Shown piece after piece: positions 27,101-34,551 of a stretch of DNA of 64,000 nt; positions within the stretch are counted from its first letter, which is position 1; the number at the start of each line of letters is the position of its first letter. A model generated the notes under the pieces. That model did no database searches. It had not been told where the DNA came from and was given only the letters and a program-made list of their open reading frames with translations. The DNA comes from Candidatus Omnitrophota bacterium. GTDB taxonomy: Bacteria; Hinthialibacterota; Hinthialibacteria; OLB16. The DNA is taken from positions 62,001-126,000 of the forward strand of contig JACKFH010000011.1 in the NCBI GenBank assembly GCA_020632575.1. The letters run 5' to 3'. The position numbers and the translations under genes are program-made.

Positions 27101-27269
27101 TGATTACCTTGGAGCGGGATCCCCTCCGGAGTACGAGGCGGTGCGAGATTGGGTGGGGAATTGGGATGTCGATCAAAGCGATACAAGAACAAGTGGGAAT
27201 GTGGACATTGGGGCGCAGCAAGAAGACTTTGTGGATGTTTTCCCATTCCTCGACTGGGGCGGTTTCTAG
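24174..27269 (+). CDS. Secreted alpha/beta-hydrolase-like and right-handed beta-helix fusion protein
   Basis: 1031 residues from the ATG at 24174. The signal peptide CGLLIFLISLAMAWAPCLAQ is followed by an N-terminal beta domain (to ~residue 240). Next is a lipase-like alpha/beta-hydrolase segment (ILILLHDILGSAEDW, then DLVGHGQGGVVGRW, then LDAPHNG), and from ~residue 509 a pectin-lyase-type beta-helix (DFTTIQGALDAM, then repeated V-x-N-N-I/F steps). The expected nucleophile elbow G-x-S-x-G reads G-H-G-Q-G (Gly codon 25209-25211), so normal hydrolase activity is doubtful. It may bind rather than cut a polysaccharide. Confidence 0.78.
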   Translation: MIFSRCGLLIFLISLAMAWAPCLAQESSSSTRGDFFLSQTDVWHSLSKDDRIDAPSILEILENWKLYSGGSILLDELVIGTSWGGVTGTIEGFEEPASVGFSAGSFDRNYTITLKQVKDPNTDRLAPTIGVLKSPAKGNPVQKGEVPTFTVQIPINLEEVEKWTEDLDEVKVVYESRYTRGWLTVPTTIDPGRQVATGRVPLYDLYSNSDLLITVSIEGPYYAGYHQEEGFILVDADSPEGTNDLDPLLNAAEYERILILLHDILGSAEDWNHPEDFPKEFEEEYNYILYGQYQSLRREISPLSPYGKKSASARAARILWDHFLQESGNRNLASFTSAEIDLVGHGQGGVVGRWFLEEFPKDRVEAEMLVDNCRMIDRFLSLDAPHNGIDFNALRAAIVPNRVPSAAFDDIEVIGQEGLLGTNYLNRWVEVNYIPFQNLYSIAVDDDLIVPNESALYLEADQESSIDLGGGSPGETGHDRVHTEMGENGVGNTVAGWFGFQEPSSPNFFLVRKDGTGDFTTIQGALDAMDYNDGIPNVVVVGPGVYDQQLTPNGDAGVDSARYPNVFDMTQEAVEQAFVSHTDPLTIRGENPNDPPVITYLDGADRGQQPYGWFVSDPSVFVETNVYHCGNNVTYKNLEFRHGTLGYCMNGMSSGTVFVDCLFTNGTLSNQGHDDYWDFGNNVDFTSAVNPKIGANNEYFFENCIFDGRSTVDGSLFGSNAIYFHGYDSIGTPETFLGLGGVTAKGCIFRNWEDAIFQIRGREEYDRSLDHLIIEDCFSHNVENLAILEGATRLGIVNRCVHDMSGRESFIRLEERSWGLPANVIVANNIISGTSDRGSILRIHVNTHAGSVAYQHADWHIVNNTFYGHDSAAIITDGTPDPGNTVHVTIANNIIHGDGSEMAVGIQHEAAGGEFSLINNGFFGNAGGDFSGSGVTPIKNEGAVYSDPSYWDGTFLNIPVVANWYFKPLQAFNPAVDYLGAGSPPEYEAVRDWVGNWDVDQSDTRTSGNVDIGAQQEDFVDVFPFLDWGGF

Positions 27270-27329
27270 GCGCGCCAAGGGACGGCCCGTCGATAAGGGT
27301 ACGGTTGTTCAGTTCTTCGCAGGCTCGAA

Positions 27330-27677
27330 TCAACTCGTGGACAGACCCATTTCCGATGGGTTTGTGGGACGCCCAACGATTGGCGTCCTCTTGATTTGTT
27401 TCAGCAATTTCGATTCCTCCCGATGCGCCCTAAACAGATCCCATCGCATCTGAAGGTTCAACCAGAAATCAGGCGAGTTCCCGAAGAATTTGGACAACCG
27501 AAGCGCGGTGCTTGGTGTGACCCCCCTCTTGCTGTTGACGATCTCATTGATTCTCTGGTAGGGAACACGAATTTCGTCAGCGAGTTTCTGTTGTGTGATC
27601 CCCATTGGTTGGAGAAACTCCTCGAGCAACATTTGACCCGGGTGGGTCGGTTCACGATGATTGGGGACTCGGACCAT
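27330..27677 (-). CDS. higA: HigA/VapI-family antitoxin-like regulator (orphan)
   Basis: 115 residues with the complete HigA pattern: REPTHPGQMLLEEFLQPMGIT, an XRE helix-turn-helix QQKLADEIRVPYQRINEIVN, then SKRGVTPSTALRLSKFFGNSPDFWLNLQ. The ATG at 27677 is preceded by AAAGGAAG at good distance; an in-frame codon at 27710 is less likely. HigA binds its own promoter and neutralises the HigB RNase. No HigB-like gene is present immediately upstream or downstream, so it acts alone or with a distant toxin. Confidence 0.87.
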   Translation of the reverse strand: MVRVPNHREPTHPGQMLLEEFLQPMGITQQKLADEIRVPYQRINEIVNSKRGVTPSTALRLSKFFGNSPDFWLNLQMRWDLFRAHREESKLLKQIKRTPIVGRPTNPSEMGLSTS

Positions 27678-27968
27678 TGTTTTCTTCCTTTCGCTAGTGG
27701 TAATCGACAATCTGACAATCTCATGGATCTAGTGCAATTGGAACATACGGAACCTCTTTACATAATCAATACTCTTCCGATCCCCGTTGGGCGTCGATGG
27801 GGATTCGCGATTTGGGGGAGGTATTAGCCCGACCTTAGCGTGGCCCATGCCTGCAGAAAGCCCGCTGTCTTAAATGAGAAAGCGTGGTATTCTCGATTTT
27901 CCTGTTTGAATCATGGAATTCCATGGAAAAGAAACATGGAAGACATGGAATGAAGGGTGGAGGGCCCG
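27678..27968. promoter_or_regulatory. Divergent intergenic region with an operator-like palindrome
   Basis: Between higA and the sugar-binding protein gene. It contains the perfect 14-base palindrome CATGGAATTCCATG (27912-27925), followed by two further CATGGAA half-sites (27935-27950) close to the ABC-transporter start at 27969. This is an attractive operator for the transporter operon. No HigB remnant could be read in the minus strand here. Confidence 0.5.
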
Positions 27969-28934
27969 ATGAGATATTTCTTTTTGCGATTCACTTTTGT
28001 TCTCGCGATTGCTGGTTGGAGTCTGTGCGCGTCCTTTGCGCAGGATGAGGCGCTTCAGAAGGAGGAGGACCTCAATTTCGCGCTCTGTCCGAAAGCCCTG
28101 AACAACCCGTTTTGGGATGAGGTGCGGCTGGGCATGGAGCAGGCGGCGCTGGAACTGGGGGTCAAGGCCGAGTTTGTCGGTCCGACCGAGGCAGACGCAA
28201 GCCTGCAGATTCAAAAGATCGAGGCCCTTCTTCAGACTGGGATCGACGGGATTGGGATCGCGCCGAATGTGCCGGAGAGCGTGGTCGATGTGATCGCCAA
28301 GGCGCGGGACATGGGGATCCCTGTGATCTGTTTCGACTCCGACTCACCCGAATCCGAGCGACTCTGTTATGTCGGAACCTTTAACGAGTCGGCGGGCTAC
28401 GAGGCCGGGAAGCTGATGAAGAAATTCATGCCGGATGGCGGCAAGATCCTGATTGTCAGCGGCGGCGCGGGCGCGTTGAACCACCAGGAGCGGATCGCTG
28501 GTTTCGAGCGGGGGATCGAAGATGGAGATATCGAAGTCGCCGATATCCAATACTGCAATGACGATCTGAACCGAGCCACTCAACTCATCGAGGCTTATGT
28601 CTCGGCCCACCCGGACCTCGATGGGATCTTTTGCACCGCCTCCTGGGCGGTCTCCGCCGCGAATGTCCGTCGTGATAAGGAATTGGATCTGGTCATCGTC
28701 GGGTTTGACACGATCGAAGCCGAGGTTCAACTGGTGAAGGACGGTTTAATCGAGGGACTGGTGGGGCAGAACCCGGTGGGAATGGGTTATGAATCTCTCC
28801 GCACCCTCTTTCGTCTCCATCAGGCGGGCGAGGACATGGAGGACATCGCGGACGATATCGACACGGGTTCGGTCATTGTGACTCCCGAGAATGTCGAGGA
28901 GTTCGCGAACGATAAGGGATACGCCCTCAAATAA
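27969..28934 (+). CDS. Sugar ABC transporter periplasmic binding protein (RbsB family)
   Basis: 321 residues, start ATG 27969 with GGAGGG before it. A signal peptide (FTFVLAIAGWSLCASFAQ) precedes a type-I periplasmic-binding fold. NNPFWDEVRLGMEQAALELG, a first-lobe strand FVGPTEAD, VIAKARDMGIPVICFDSD and the hinge block GQNPVGMGYESLRTL are all RbsB/XylF-like. It delivers a monosaccharide to the permease encoded 11 bases downstream. The ligand is not predictable. No ATPase gene (RbsA type) lies in this cluster. Confidence 0.92.
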   Translation: MRYFFLRFTFVLAIAGWSLCASFAQDEALQKEEDLNFALCPKALNNPFWDEVRLGMEQAALELGVKAEFVGPTEADASLQIQKIEALLQTGIDGIGIAPNVPESVVDVIAKARDMGIPVICFDSDSPESERLCYVGTFNESAGYEAGKLMKKFMPDGGKILIVSGGAGALNHQERIAGFERGIEDGDIEVADIQYCNDDLNRATQLIEAYVSAHPDLDGIFCTASWAVSAANVRRDKELDLVIVGFDTIEAEVQLVKDGLIEGLVGQNPVGMGYESLRTLFRLHQAGEDMEDIADDIDTGSVIVTPENVEEFANDKGYALK

Positions 28935-28945
28935 GGTCGGAATTC

Positions 28946-30886
28946 TTGAGCCCCTCAGCGCTTCAACCCCTCAAACGCATCTTCGCGGTGAAAGAGGTCG
29001 GGATTCTTCTCATCCTGCTGGGGATGATCCTGGCCATGTCGCTGTGGACCGATTCTTTCGCGACTGAATCCAACACCATCTCCATTCTTCAAGCGATCGC
29101 GCCGATCGCCATCATGGGTATCGGCCAGACGATCGTCATATTGACCGCCGGGATCGATCTCTCGGTCGGCTCGGTTTGCGCGTTGTCGGCTTACACCATG
29201 TCGCTGCTCTTGATCGGAGAGAGCCAGCCTCCCCTTTGGATCTCGCTCCTCGTAGCGGTCGGAACGGGGGCGGCATGTGGATTGTTCAGCGGTCTGGTGA
29301 TCGCCAAATTAAAAGTCACGCCGTTCATTGTAACCCTCGGAATGCTGTCGGCCTGCAGCGGGCTTACGCTTGGCCTATCGGGAGGGAAACAGATCGGGCT
29401 GAATAAGTTCGGGGTCGAGCAAGAGGTGGTCGCTTCTATTCTGAGCCCGGACGCGGTTATCGAGGGGCAGCCCGAAGTGGAACGCCACTACTACTCGGAT
29501 AGCGGAGAAACAACCGCGCTGCTTCCCATCGGCTCGGACCGCGTTTGGATGGGTGGAGCGCAACCCGGCTCGGTCGCACTTGTGGGATCCGATTGGGAGC
29601 CCTTGACCGAAATCCAGATGGACGAGGAGGCGATCCTTGCTCTCGCCGAGGGGCCGGAGGGTTCGGTCTACGCTGGAGGGGAGCCGGGTGGGAAGGTCTG
29701 GCTCTGCAGTCCGGATGGGTCCAAGAAGCTTTTCTATGAGACCGGCGCCGAAAGGGTCGCTTCCCTGCTCTCCTTTTCGGACGGAACATTGGCGGTTGGA
29801 ACAGGCTCCCCGGGAAGGCTGATTCATCTCGACGCGGAAGGGAACGTGATCGAGGAATGGAAGATAGGTGAACCGGAATCCGTCCTGTCTCTCACGCTAG
29901 GCGAGGAGGGAGAACTTTTGGCGGGGACAGCCAGACCCGCGCAACTGATATCGATCGCCTCAGACAAGCAACCCGAAGTCTTGTTGGAGTCCGAGGATGA
30001 ACAGATCGAGCAGGTTCAAGTCGACGAGGACGGGACGATCTGGTTTGTCAGCGGAGGGGCTAAGCCAAGCAAACTTCAGAAGCTAGTGGATGGTCAGGTC
30101 GAATTGATCTGGGATTCTCCGAAGAAACCGATTCGAGGTTTTCTTATTTACCCCGAGGGAGTGGTGGTGGTCTCGACCGGCAATGTCGGGTCGATGTATC
30201 TGATCCGAGGGGGCGGCGAACCCGAACGCCTGCATTCGATGACCGCCCACAAAGCGCGCGTATTGGCGAAGGGGCCGTCAGGGAAACAGGTCCTGATTGG
30301 GAATGCCGGACCGGCGGGAGTCGGAACAATGACTACGGCCGCAACCGACACGGGATACCCCCAGGCGGAGGTGTTCAACAACCTTTATGTCTACGCGCCG
30401 GCATTCATGGTTCTGCTCATGATCCTGGGTTGGCTCTTTCTCCGTTTTACGCGTTGGGGGACCTATGTCTACGCGATCGGAGGGAACGAAACAGCGGCGA
30501 GGCTTTCGGGCATCCAGGTCGACCGAATCAAGATTATCGCCTACACGCTCAGCGGCATGCTGGCCGGTGTGGCCGCCATTTTCCTGACCTCCAAACTCCA
30601 CACCCTCGACCCGAACCTGGCGAAAGGGTATGAATTGAAAGTCATCGCCGCGGTGGTGATCGGCGGAACGAGCCTGATGGGGGGCGAGGGATCGGTGTGG
30701 GGCACGCTGATCGGGGCGGCGCTCTTATTTGTTTTGAACTATGCTCTGGTGCATCTCGGGATGGAGGATATCTGGTCGGATCTGTTCATCGGAGCCATCA
30801 TCATCCTCGCCGCGGTCCTCGACAGCACCCGTTCCCGTTTCCCTCAAATCTGGTCGGGGTTGAAGCAACGGTTTGGGATGGGGTAA
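28946..30886 (+). CDS. RbsC-type sugar ABC permease with an inserted seven-repeat beta-propeller
   Basis: 646 residues, about twice the usual RbsC length. Residues 15-145 match the first half of RbsC (IAIMGIGQTIVILTAGIDLS, five membrane helices). Residues 480-646 match the second half (YAIGGNETAARLSGI, YELKVIAAVVIGGTSLMGGEG). Between them, in what is a short periplasmic loop in RbsC, lie ~325 residues with seven repeats about 40-43 apart of the type GGxPGxLxxL (near 201, 241, 282, 324, 366, 407 and 449), as expected for a seven-bladed propeller. It starts with TTG at 28946, 11 bases after the binding protein. One continuous frame argues against a chimeric assembly. Confidence 0.85.
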   Translation: MSPSALQPLKRIFAVKEVGILLILLGMILAMSLWTDSFATESNTISILQAIAPIAIMGIGQTIVILTAGIDLSVGSVCALSAYTMSLLLIGESQPPLWISLLVAVGTGAACGLFSGLVIAKLKVTPFIVTLGMLSACSGLTLGLSGGKQIGLNKFGVEQEVVASILSPDAVIEGQPEVERHYYSDSGETTALLPIGSDRVWMGGAQPGSVALVGSDWEPLTEIQMDEEAILALAEGPEGSVYAGGEPGGKVWLCSPDGSKKLFYETGAERVASLLSFSDGTLAVGTGSPGRLIHLDAEGNVIEEWKIGEPESVLSLTLGEEGELLAGTARPAQLISIASDKQPEVLLESEDEQIEQVQVDEDGTIWFVSGGAKPSKLQKLVDGQVELIWDSPKKPIRGFLIYPEGVVVVSTGNVGSMYLIRGGGEPERLHSMTAHKARVLAKGPSGKQVLIGNAGPAGVGTMTTAATDTGYPQAEVFNNLYVYAPAFMVLLMILGWLFLRFTRWGTYVYAIGGNETAARLSGIQVDRIKIIAYTLSGMLAGVAAIFLTSKLHTLDPNLAKGYELKVIAAVVIGGTSLMGGEGSVWGTLIGAALLFVLNYALVHLGMEDIWSDLFIGAIIILAAVLDSTRSRFPQIWSGLKQRFGMG

Positions 30887-30910
30887 GGATAATCATAAGG
30901 AGGAGGGGAA

Positions 30911-31330
30911 ATGAATCTTCCGGTGGAAGAAATCGTGCGAATTATCCGAGATCGATATCCCGACACAATTGCGATTTATCTCTTTGGGAGCCAAGCCGAG
31001 GGTGCGACCCACGGGGAGAGCGACCTCGATCTCGCGGTCCTGTTGCCATACACGACCGCCGCGAAAGTCGATTTGGTCGAGTGGATCGACCTGACCCAGT
31101 CAATAGAGCGTTGCTCCGAAATAGACCGAGTCGACCTCATCAATCTTCGACGTGTCGATACGGTCTTCCGTTTTCAGGTTGTGGCTAAAGGAAATCGAAT
31201 TTTCTGCTCGGATAAATCGAGCGCCGACGAATTTGAAATTCTAACAATCGCTCTGTATCAGCAACTGGAGTTTGAACGGAAAGAGATTATCGAAGAAGGA
31301 ATTCGCTCAGGGCGGTTCCATCATGTCTGA
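30911..31330 (+). CDS. mntA: MntA-type nucleotidyltransferase antitoxin
   Basis: 139 residues of the minimal nucleotidyltransferase family. The active-site signature GS-x10-DxD is exact (GSQAEGATHGESDLD), preceded by YPDTIAIYLF. In MntA/HepT modules the antitoxin AMPylates a tyrosine of the HEPN toxin and so silences it. A strong AGGAGGGG precedes the ATG. The stop overlaps the toxin start by eight bases, so expression is coupled. Confidence 0.9.
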   Translation: MNLPVEEIVRIIRDRYPDTIAIYLFGSQAEGATHGESDLDLAVLLPYTTAAKVDLVEWIDLTQSIERCSEIDRVDLINLRRVDTVFRFQVVAKGNRIFCSDKSSADEFEILTIALYQQLEFERKEIIEEGIRSGRFHHV

Positions 31331-31751
31331 TCCTGTTGTCTTGAGTAAGAAAGAGAGTCTCGAAAGGTGCCTCCAACAAGTCCGCAAATACTATGCGCTT
31401 GAGACCGGAGAGGATTTCAGGACCGATTACCTAAGGCAGGATGCGATTGAGATGAACCTTCAGAGGATTTGTGATATTTGCATCGACCTAGCCAACATGA
31501 CAATCAAAAGAAGGAAGATCGGGTTGCCAAAGGACTCTGGTGAGAGTTTCAACCTTCTCCATGAAGCTGGGGTCATCGACAAAGACCTTGCCAGAAGTCT
31601 TAGGGGGATGGTCGGATTTCGAAATATCCTCGTCCATCGTTACCATGAGTTCAATCTGGACATCATGGTCGATGTCATAGAGAACCATCTCGGAGATCCC
31701 CTCCGATTCGCTCAGATAATCGTTGAAGACTTTGATCGAGATTCCAAATAG
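31323..31751 (+). CDS. hepT: HepT-type HEPN-domain toxin (DUF86)
   Basis: 142 residues, helical. The HEPN RNase signature R-x4-H-x-Y is present as RNILVHRY in the conserved position near the C-terminus, after SLRGMVGF. The Tyr of that motif is the residue modified by MntA. The start (ATG 31323) overlaps mntA by eight bases. It forms a type VII toxin-antitoxin pair with its neighbour. Its presence between the sugar transporter and glycosidase genes probably reflects insertion, not function in transport. Confidence 0.9.
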   Translation: MSDPVVLSKKESLERCLQQVRKYYALETGEDFRTDYLRQDAIEMNLQRICDICIDLANMTIKRRKIGLPKDSGESFNLLHEAGVIDKDLARSLRGMVGFRNILVHRYHEFNLDIMVDVIENHLGDPLRFAQIIVEDFDRDSK

Positions 31752-31761
31752 GGAGAGACTA

Positions 31762-33204
31762 ATGAACCGTACTGGAAGAATTTCTTTTTGCTTTTTGCTC
31801 ATTAATTTTGTCATCTGGATTTCGCCAGCGCTCGGCGAGGACGTCTGGGATATCGGATCCCGGCTTTCGCTCTTTGTCGATGGAAAGATCGTCGAGGAGA
31901 TGGATGGAACAAGATTGCAACTCCATCATCCGATTCCCGCCGAGGATGTCATCCGCTTCGACAATCCTTGGGAGGGGAAGTATGTGGGGTATGTGACCAT
32001 CATCTACGATGGGCATCTCTATCGAATGTATTACCGGGGCATGCCCGAAGCGGGACAGGATGGATCGATCGGGGAGACCACCTGTTACGCCGAGAGCCTC
32101 GATGGCGTTCATTGGGTGAAGCCGAATCTCGGAATCCATGAGGTCGATGGAACGCTGGAAAACAATGCGATCCTGGCCAACGCCGCGCCCTTCTCTCACA
32201 ACTTTGCGCCCTTTCTCGACAAGAATCCGGATTGTGATCCCGATCAGAAGTTCAAAGCCTTGGCCGGCACTGGCAAGACAGGCTTGGTTCCCTTCGCCTC
32301 TCCCGATGGCATCCATTGGAAGAAGCTGCGGGATGAGGGAGTCATCACCAAAGGCGCGTTCGATTCTCAAAACGTGGGATTCTGGTCGGAAGAGGAGGGC
32401 TGCTACCTTTCCTACTTCCGAATTTTTTCGGATGGAGTGCGCTCGATCAGCCGAACGACCTCCAAGGATTTTCTCAACTGGGAGGAGCCGGTCGAGATGA
32501 CCTATGGCGACACCCCCAGAGAGCATCTCTATACGAATCAGACTCACCCCTACTTCCGGGCGCCTCACATCTATCTCGCCATCTGCGCACGGTTCATGCC
32601 GGGAAGAAGAGTGATCTCGGAGTCGACCGCGAAGAGACTTGGCGGCGATCTGCAATACTCCGGAGATTGTTCGGACACGGTCTTCATGACCACCCGAGGG
32701 GGAAATGAATATGACCGGACCTTCATGGAAGGGTTTGTCCGACCCGGACTCGGAATGGGCAATTGGACCTCGCGCACGAATTATCCGGCCTATGGAGTGG
32801 TCCCGACTGGCGATGGGGAGATGTCCCTGTATGTTCAGAGGAATTATGGCCAACCCACCCATCATCTTCAGCGTTTAACCCTGCGGACGGATGGGTTCGT
32901 CTCGCTCCATGGCCCATACCAAGGAGGCGAAGCGACAACTCGTCCCTTCATCTTCGAGGGAAAAAACCTGGTCCTCAACTTTGCCACCTCTGCGGCAGGG
33001 AGTGCTTGGGTCGGTCTCCAGGATGAAGAGGGGAATCCGATTGACGGATATGGTCTCGAGGATTGCGATGAGATGGTCGGCGACGAAATTGCGCGGACGG
33101 TGACCTGGAAAGGAAACGTGGATCTTTCACAAGTCGCGGGAAAAAAGGTTCGACTGCATTTCAAGTTGAAAGATGCCGACGTCTATTCGTTTCGGTTTCA
33201 ATAA
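31762..33204 (+). CDS. Exported glycosidase-like five-bladed-propeller protein (GH32/GH43-like)
   Basis: 480 residues from the ATG at 31762, preceded by GGGAGAG. Signal peptide: RISFCFLLINFVIWISPALG. The mature part shows repeats of the form DGHLYRMYYRG, AESLDGVHWVKPNLGI, PFASPDGIHWKKLRDEG and EGCYLSYFRIF, the SxDGxHW/Y pattern of GH32/GH43/GH117-like five-bladed propellers widespread in polysaccharide degraders. The C-terminal ~90 residues look like a small beta-sandwich. I cannot assign the catalytic acids with certainty. Hydrolysis of an extracellular glycan is a family-level inference. Confidence 0.7.
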   Translation: MNRTGRISFCFLLINFVIWISPALGEDVWDIGSRLSLFVDGKIVEEMDGTRLQLHHPIPAEDVIRFDNPWEGKYVGYVTIIYDGHLYRMYYRGMPEAGQDGSIGETTCYAESLDGVHWVKPNLGIHEVDGTLENNAILANAAPFSHNFAPFLDKNPDCDPDQKFKALAGTGKTGLVPFASPDGIHWKKLRDEGVITKGAFDSQNVGFWSEEEGCYLSYFRIFSDGVRSISRTTSKDFLNWEEPVEMTYGDTPREHLYTNQTHPYFRAPHIYLAICARFMPGRRVISESTAKRLGGDLQYSGDCSDTVFMTTRGGNEYDRTFMEGFVRPGLGMGNWTSRTNYPAYGVVPTGDGEMSLYVQRNYGQPTHHLQRLTLRTDGFVSLHGPYQGGEATTRPFIFEGKNLVLNFATSAAGSAWVGLQDEEGNPIDGYGLEDCDEMVGDEIARTVTWKGNVDLSQVAGKKVRLHFKLKDADVYSFRFQ

Positions 33205-33258
33205 TGTGACACCTTGGGTTCTTTGAATTAGACTGAAGAAAAACGTAAGGAGCGCCCC

Positions 33259-34548
33259 GTGTTAGTCGAAGTCGCCTATGGAAAAACGAGATTGCCGGTC
33301 GAGATTCCGGACGAAAACCTTCAAAAGGTGTTTCGTGTCCGCCATTGGCCGGGGTTAGCCAACCCAGCCCAGGCCATTGAGGCCTCTCTTGTCAATCCAA
33401 TCGATTCCGCGCCACTCGCTGATATCGCTCGTGGGAAGAAGAACGCCACGATTGTTATTTCCGATATTACCCGCCCGGTTCCCAATCGACTCCTTCTCCC
33501 ACCGATCCTCCAAACCCTGGAAGGGGCGGGAATGGCCAAAGACCAGATCCTCATCTTGATCGCAACTGGAATGCACCGACCGAACGAAGGCGATGAGTTG
33601 ATCGAACTTGTGGGCGCTGAGATCGCAGCAAACTATCGGGTCGAGAATCATTTTGGAACCGATGTTGATAGCCATGTCGATCTGGGGACAGACGAAAGCG
33701 GCGTTCCACTCCTGGTCGATCGGCGATACCACGAAGCGGATTTGAAGATCGTGACCGGCTTAATCGAGCCTCATCTGATCGCGGGCTATTCCGGCGGACG
33801 CAAGGGAATTCTCCCGGGAATCTGTTCGCTCGAGACAATGAAAGTGATGCACGGCTACCGGATGATCCAGCAGGAGCGGGCCTCGACTGGAATTCTCGAT
33901 GGCAACCCCTTCCACGAAACCGCACTACGACTGGCGGAAAGGGTGGGCTGCGATTTCCTGGTGAATGTCACTCTCAACGATGTCCGAGAGATGACCGGTG
34001 TTTTCTCCGGAAACCTGGACAGCGCTCATCGCGCCGGGTGCCGTGAAATCGAAAAGTATGTGGTCGACACCATCGATGAACCCGTTGATATCGTGGTCAC
34101 CGGCAGCGGGGGATATCCCCTCGATCAAACCCTGTATCAAGCGATCAAGGGGATGATCGCTGCAAAAGAGATTCTCAAACCGGGCGGGACAATCATTTTT
34201 TGTTCCGACCTCGGTCAAGGCTTAGGGAGCCCGCCTTTCCAAGAATTGATGGCCCAACTCGATTCCCCCGAGGGGATGATGGCGAGGCTCGAGGAGGTGG
34301 ATTATCTGAAGATGGACCAATGGATGGTTCAGGATTTCTGCAACATCCTGCTCCATGCAGGCGAGATCCAGACCTGTACACAAGGGTTATCCTCAGAAGA
34401 ATTGGAACGGGTCCACTTGGTCCCAATCGATTCGCTTCAGAGCGGTCTCGAGCGTGCCTTCGCGACTCAGGGTCCGAATGCCACTGTGGCCGCGCTTCCC
34501 GATGGCCCGTATGTGATTGCTCAAGTTGCCGAGGGAATGCTTTCATAA
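33259..34548 (+). CDS. larA: LarA-family nickel-dependent 2-hydroxyacid racemase/epimerase
   Basis: 429 residues, full LarA length. Diagnostic blocks: DITRPVPNRLLLP, LIATGMHRP and IEPHLIAGYSGGRKGILPG. In that last block the His and the Lys ten residues later correspond to His174 and the cofactor-tethering Lys184 of L. plantarum LarA. It interconverts stereoisomers of lactate or another 2-hydroxy acid using the nickel-pincer nucleotide. The GTG start at 33259 has AAGGAG eight bases upstream. LarB/C/E cofactor genes are not nearby. Placement after a glycosidase-like gene suggests sugar-acid catabolism. Confidence 0.9.
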   Translation: MLVEVAYGKTRLPVEIPDENLQKVFRVRHWPGLANPAQAIEASLVNPIDSAPLADIARGKKNATIVISDITRPVPNRLLLPPILQTLEGAGMAKDQILILIATGMHRPNEGDELIELVGAEIAANYRVENHFGTDVDSHVDLGTDESGVPLLVDRRYHEADLKIVTGLIEPHLIAGYSGGRKGILPGICSLETMKVMHGYRMIQQERASTGILDGNPFHETALRLAERVGCDFLVNVTLNDVREMTGVFSGNLDSAHRAGCREIEKYVVDTIDEPVDIVVTGSGGYPLDQTLYQAIKGMIAAKEILKPGGTIIFCSDLGQGLGSPPFQELMAQLDSPEGMMARLEEVDYLKMDQWMVQDFCNILLHAGEIQTCTQGLSSEELERVHLVPIDSLQSGLERAFATQGPNATVAALPDGPYVIAQVAEGMLS

Positions 34549-34551
34549 GTC

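Noticed and set aside
27396..27827. 143-codon plus-strand open frame
   Set aside because: Antisense shadow of the well-supported higA gene.
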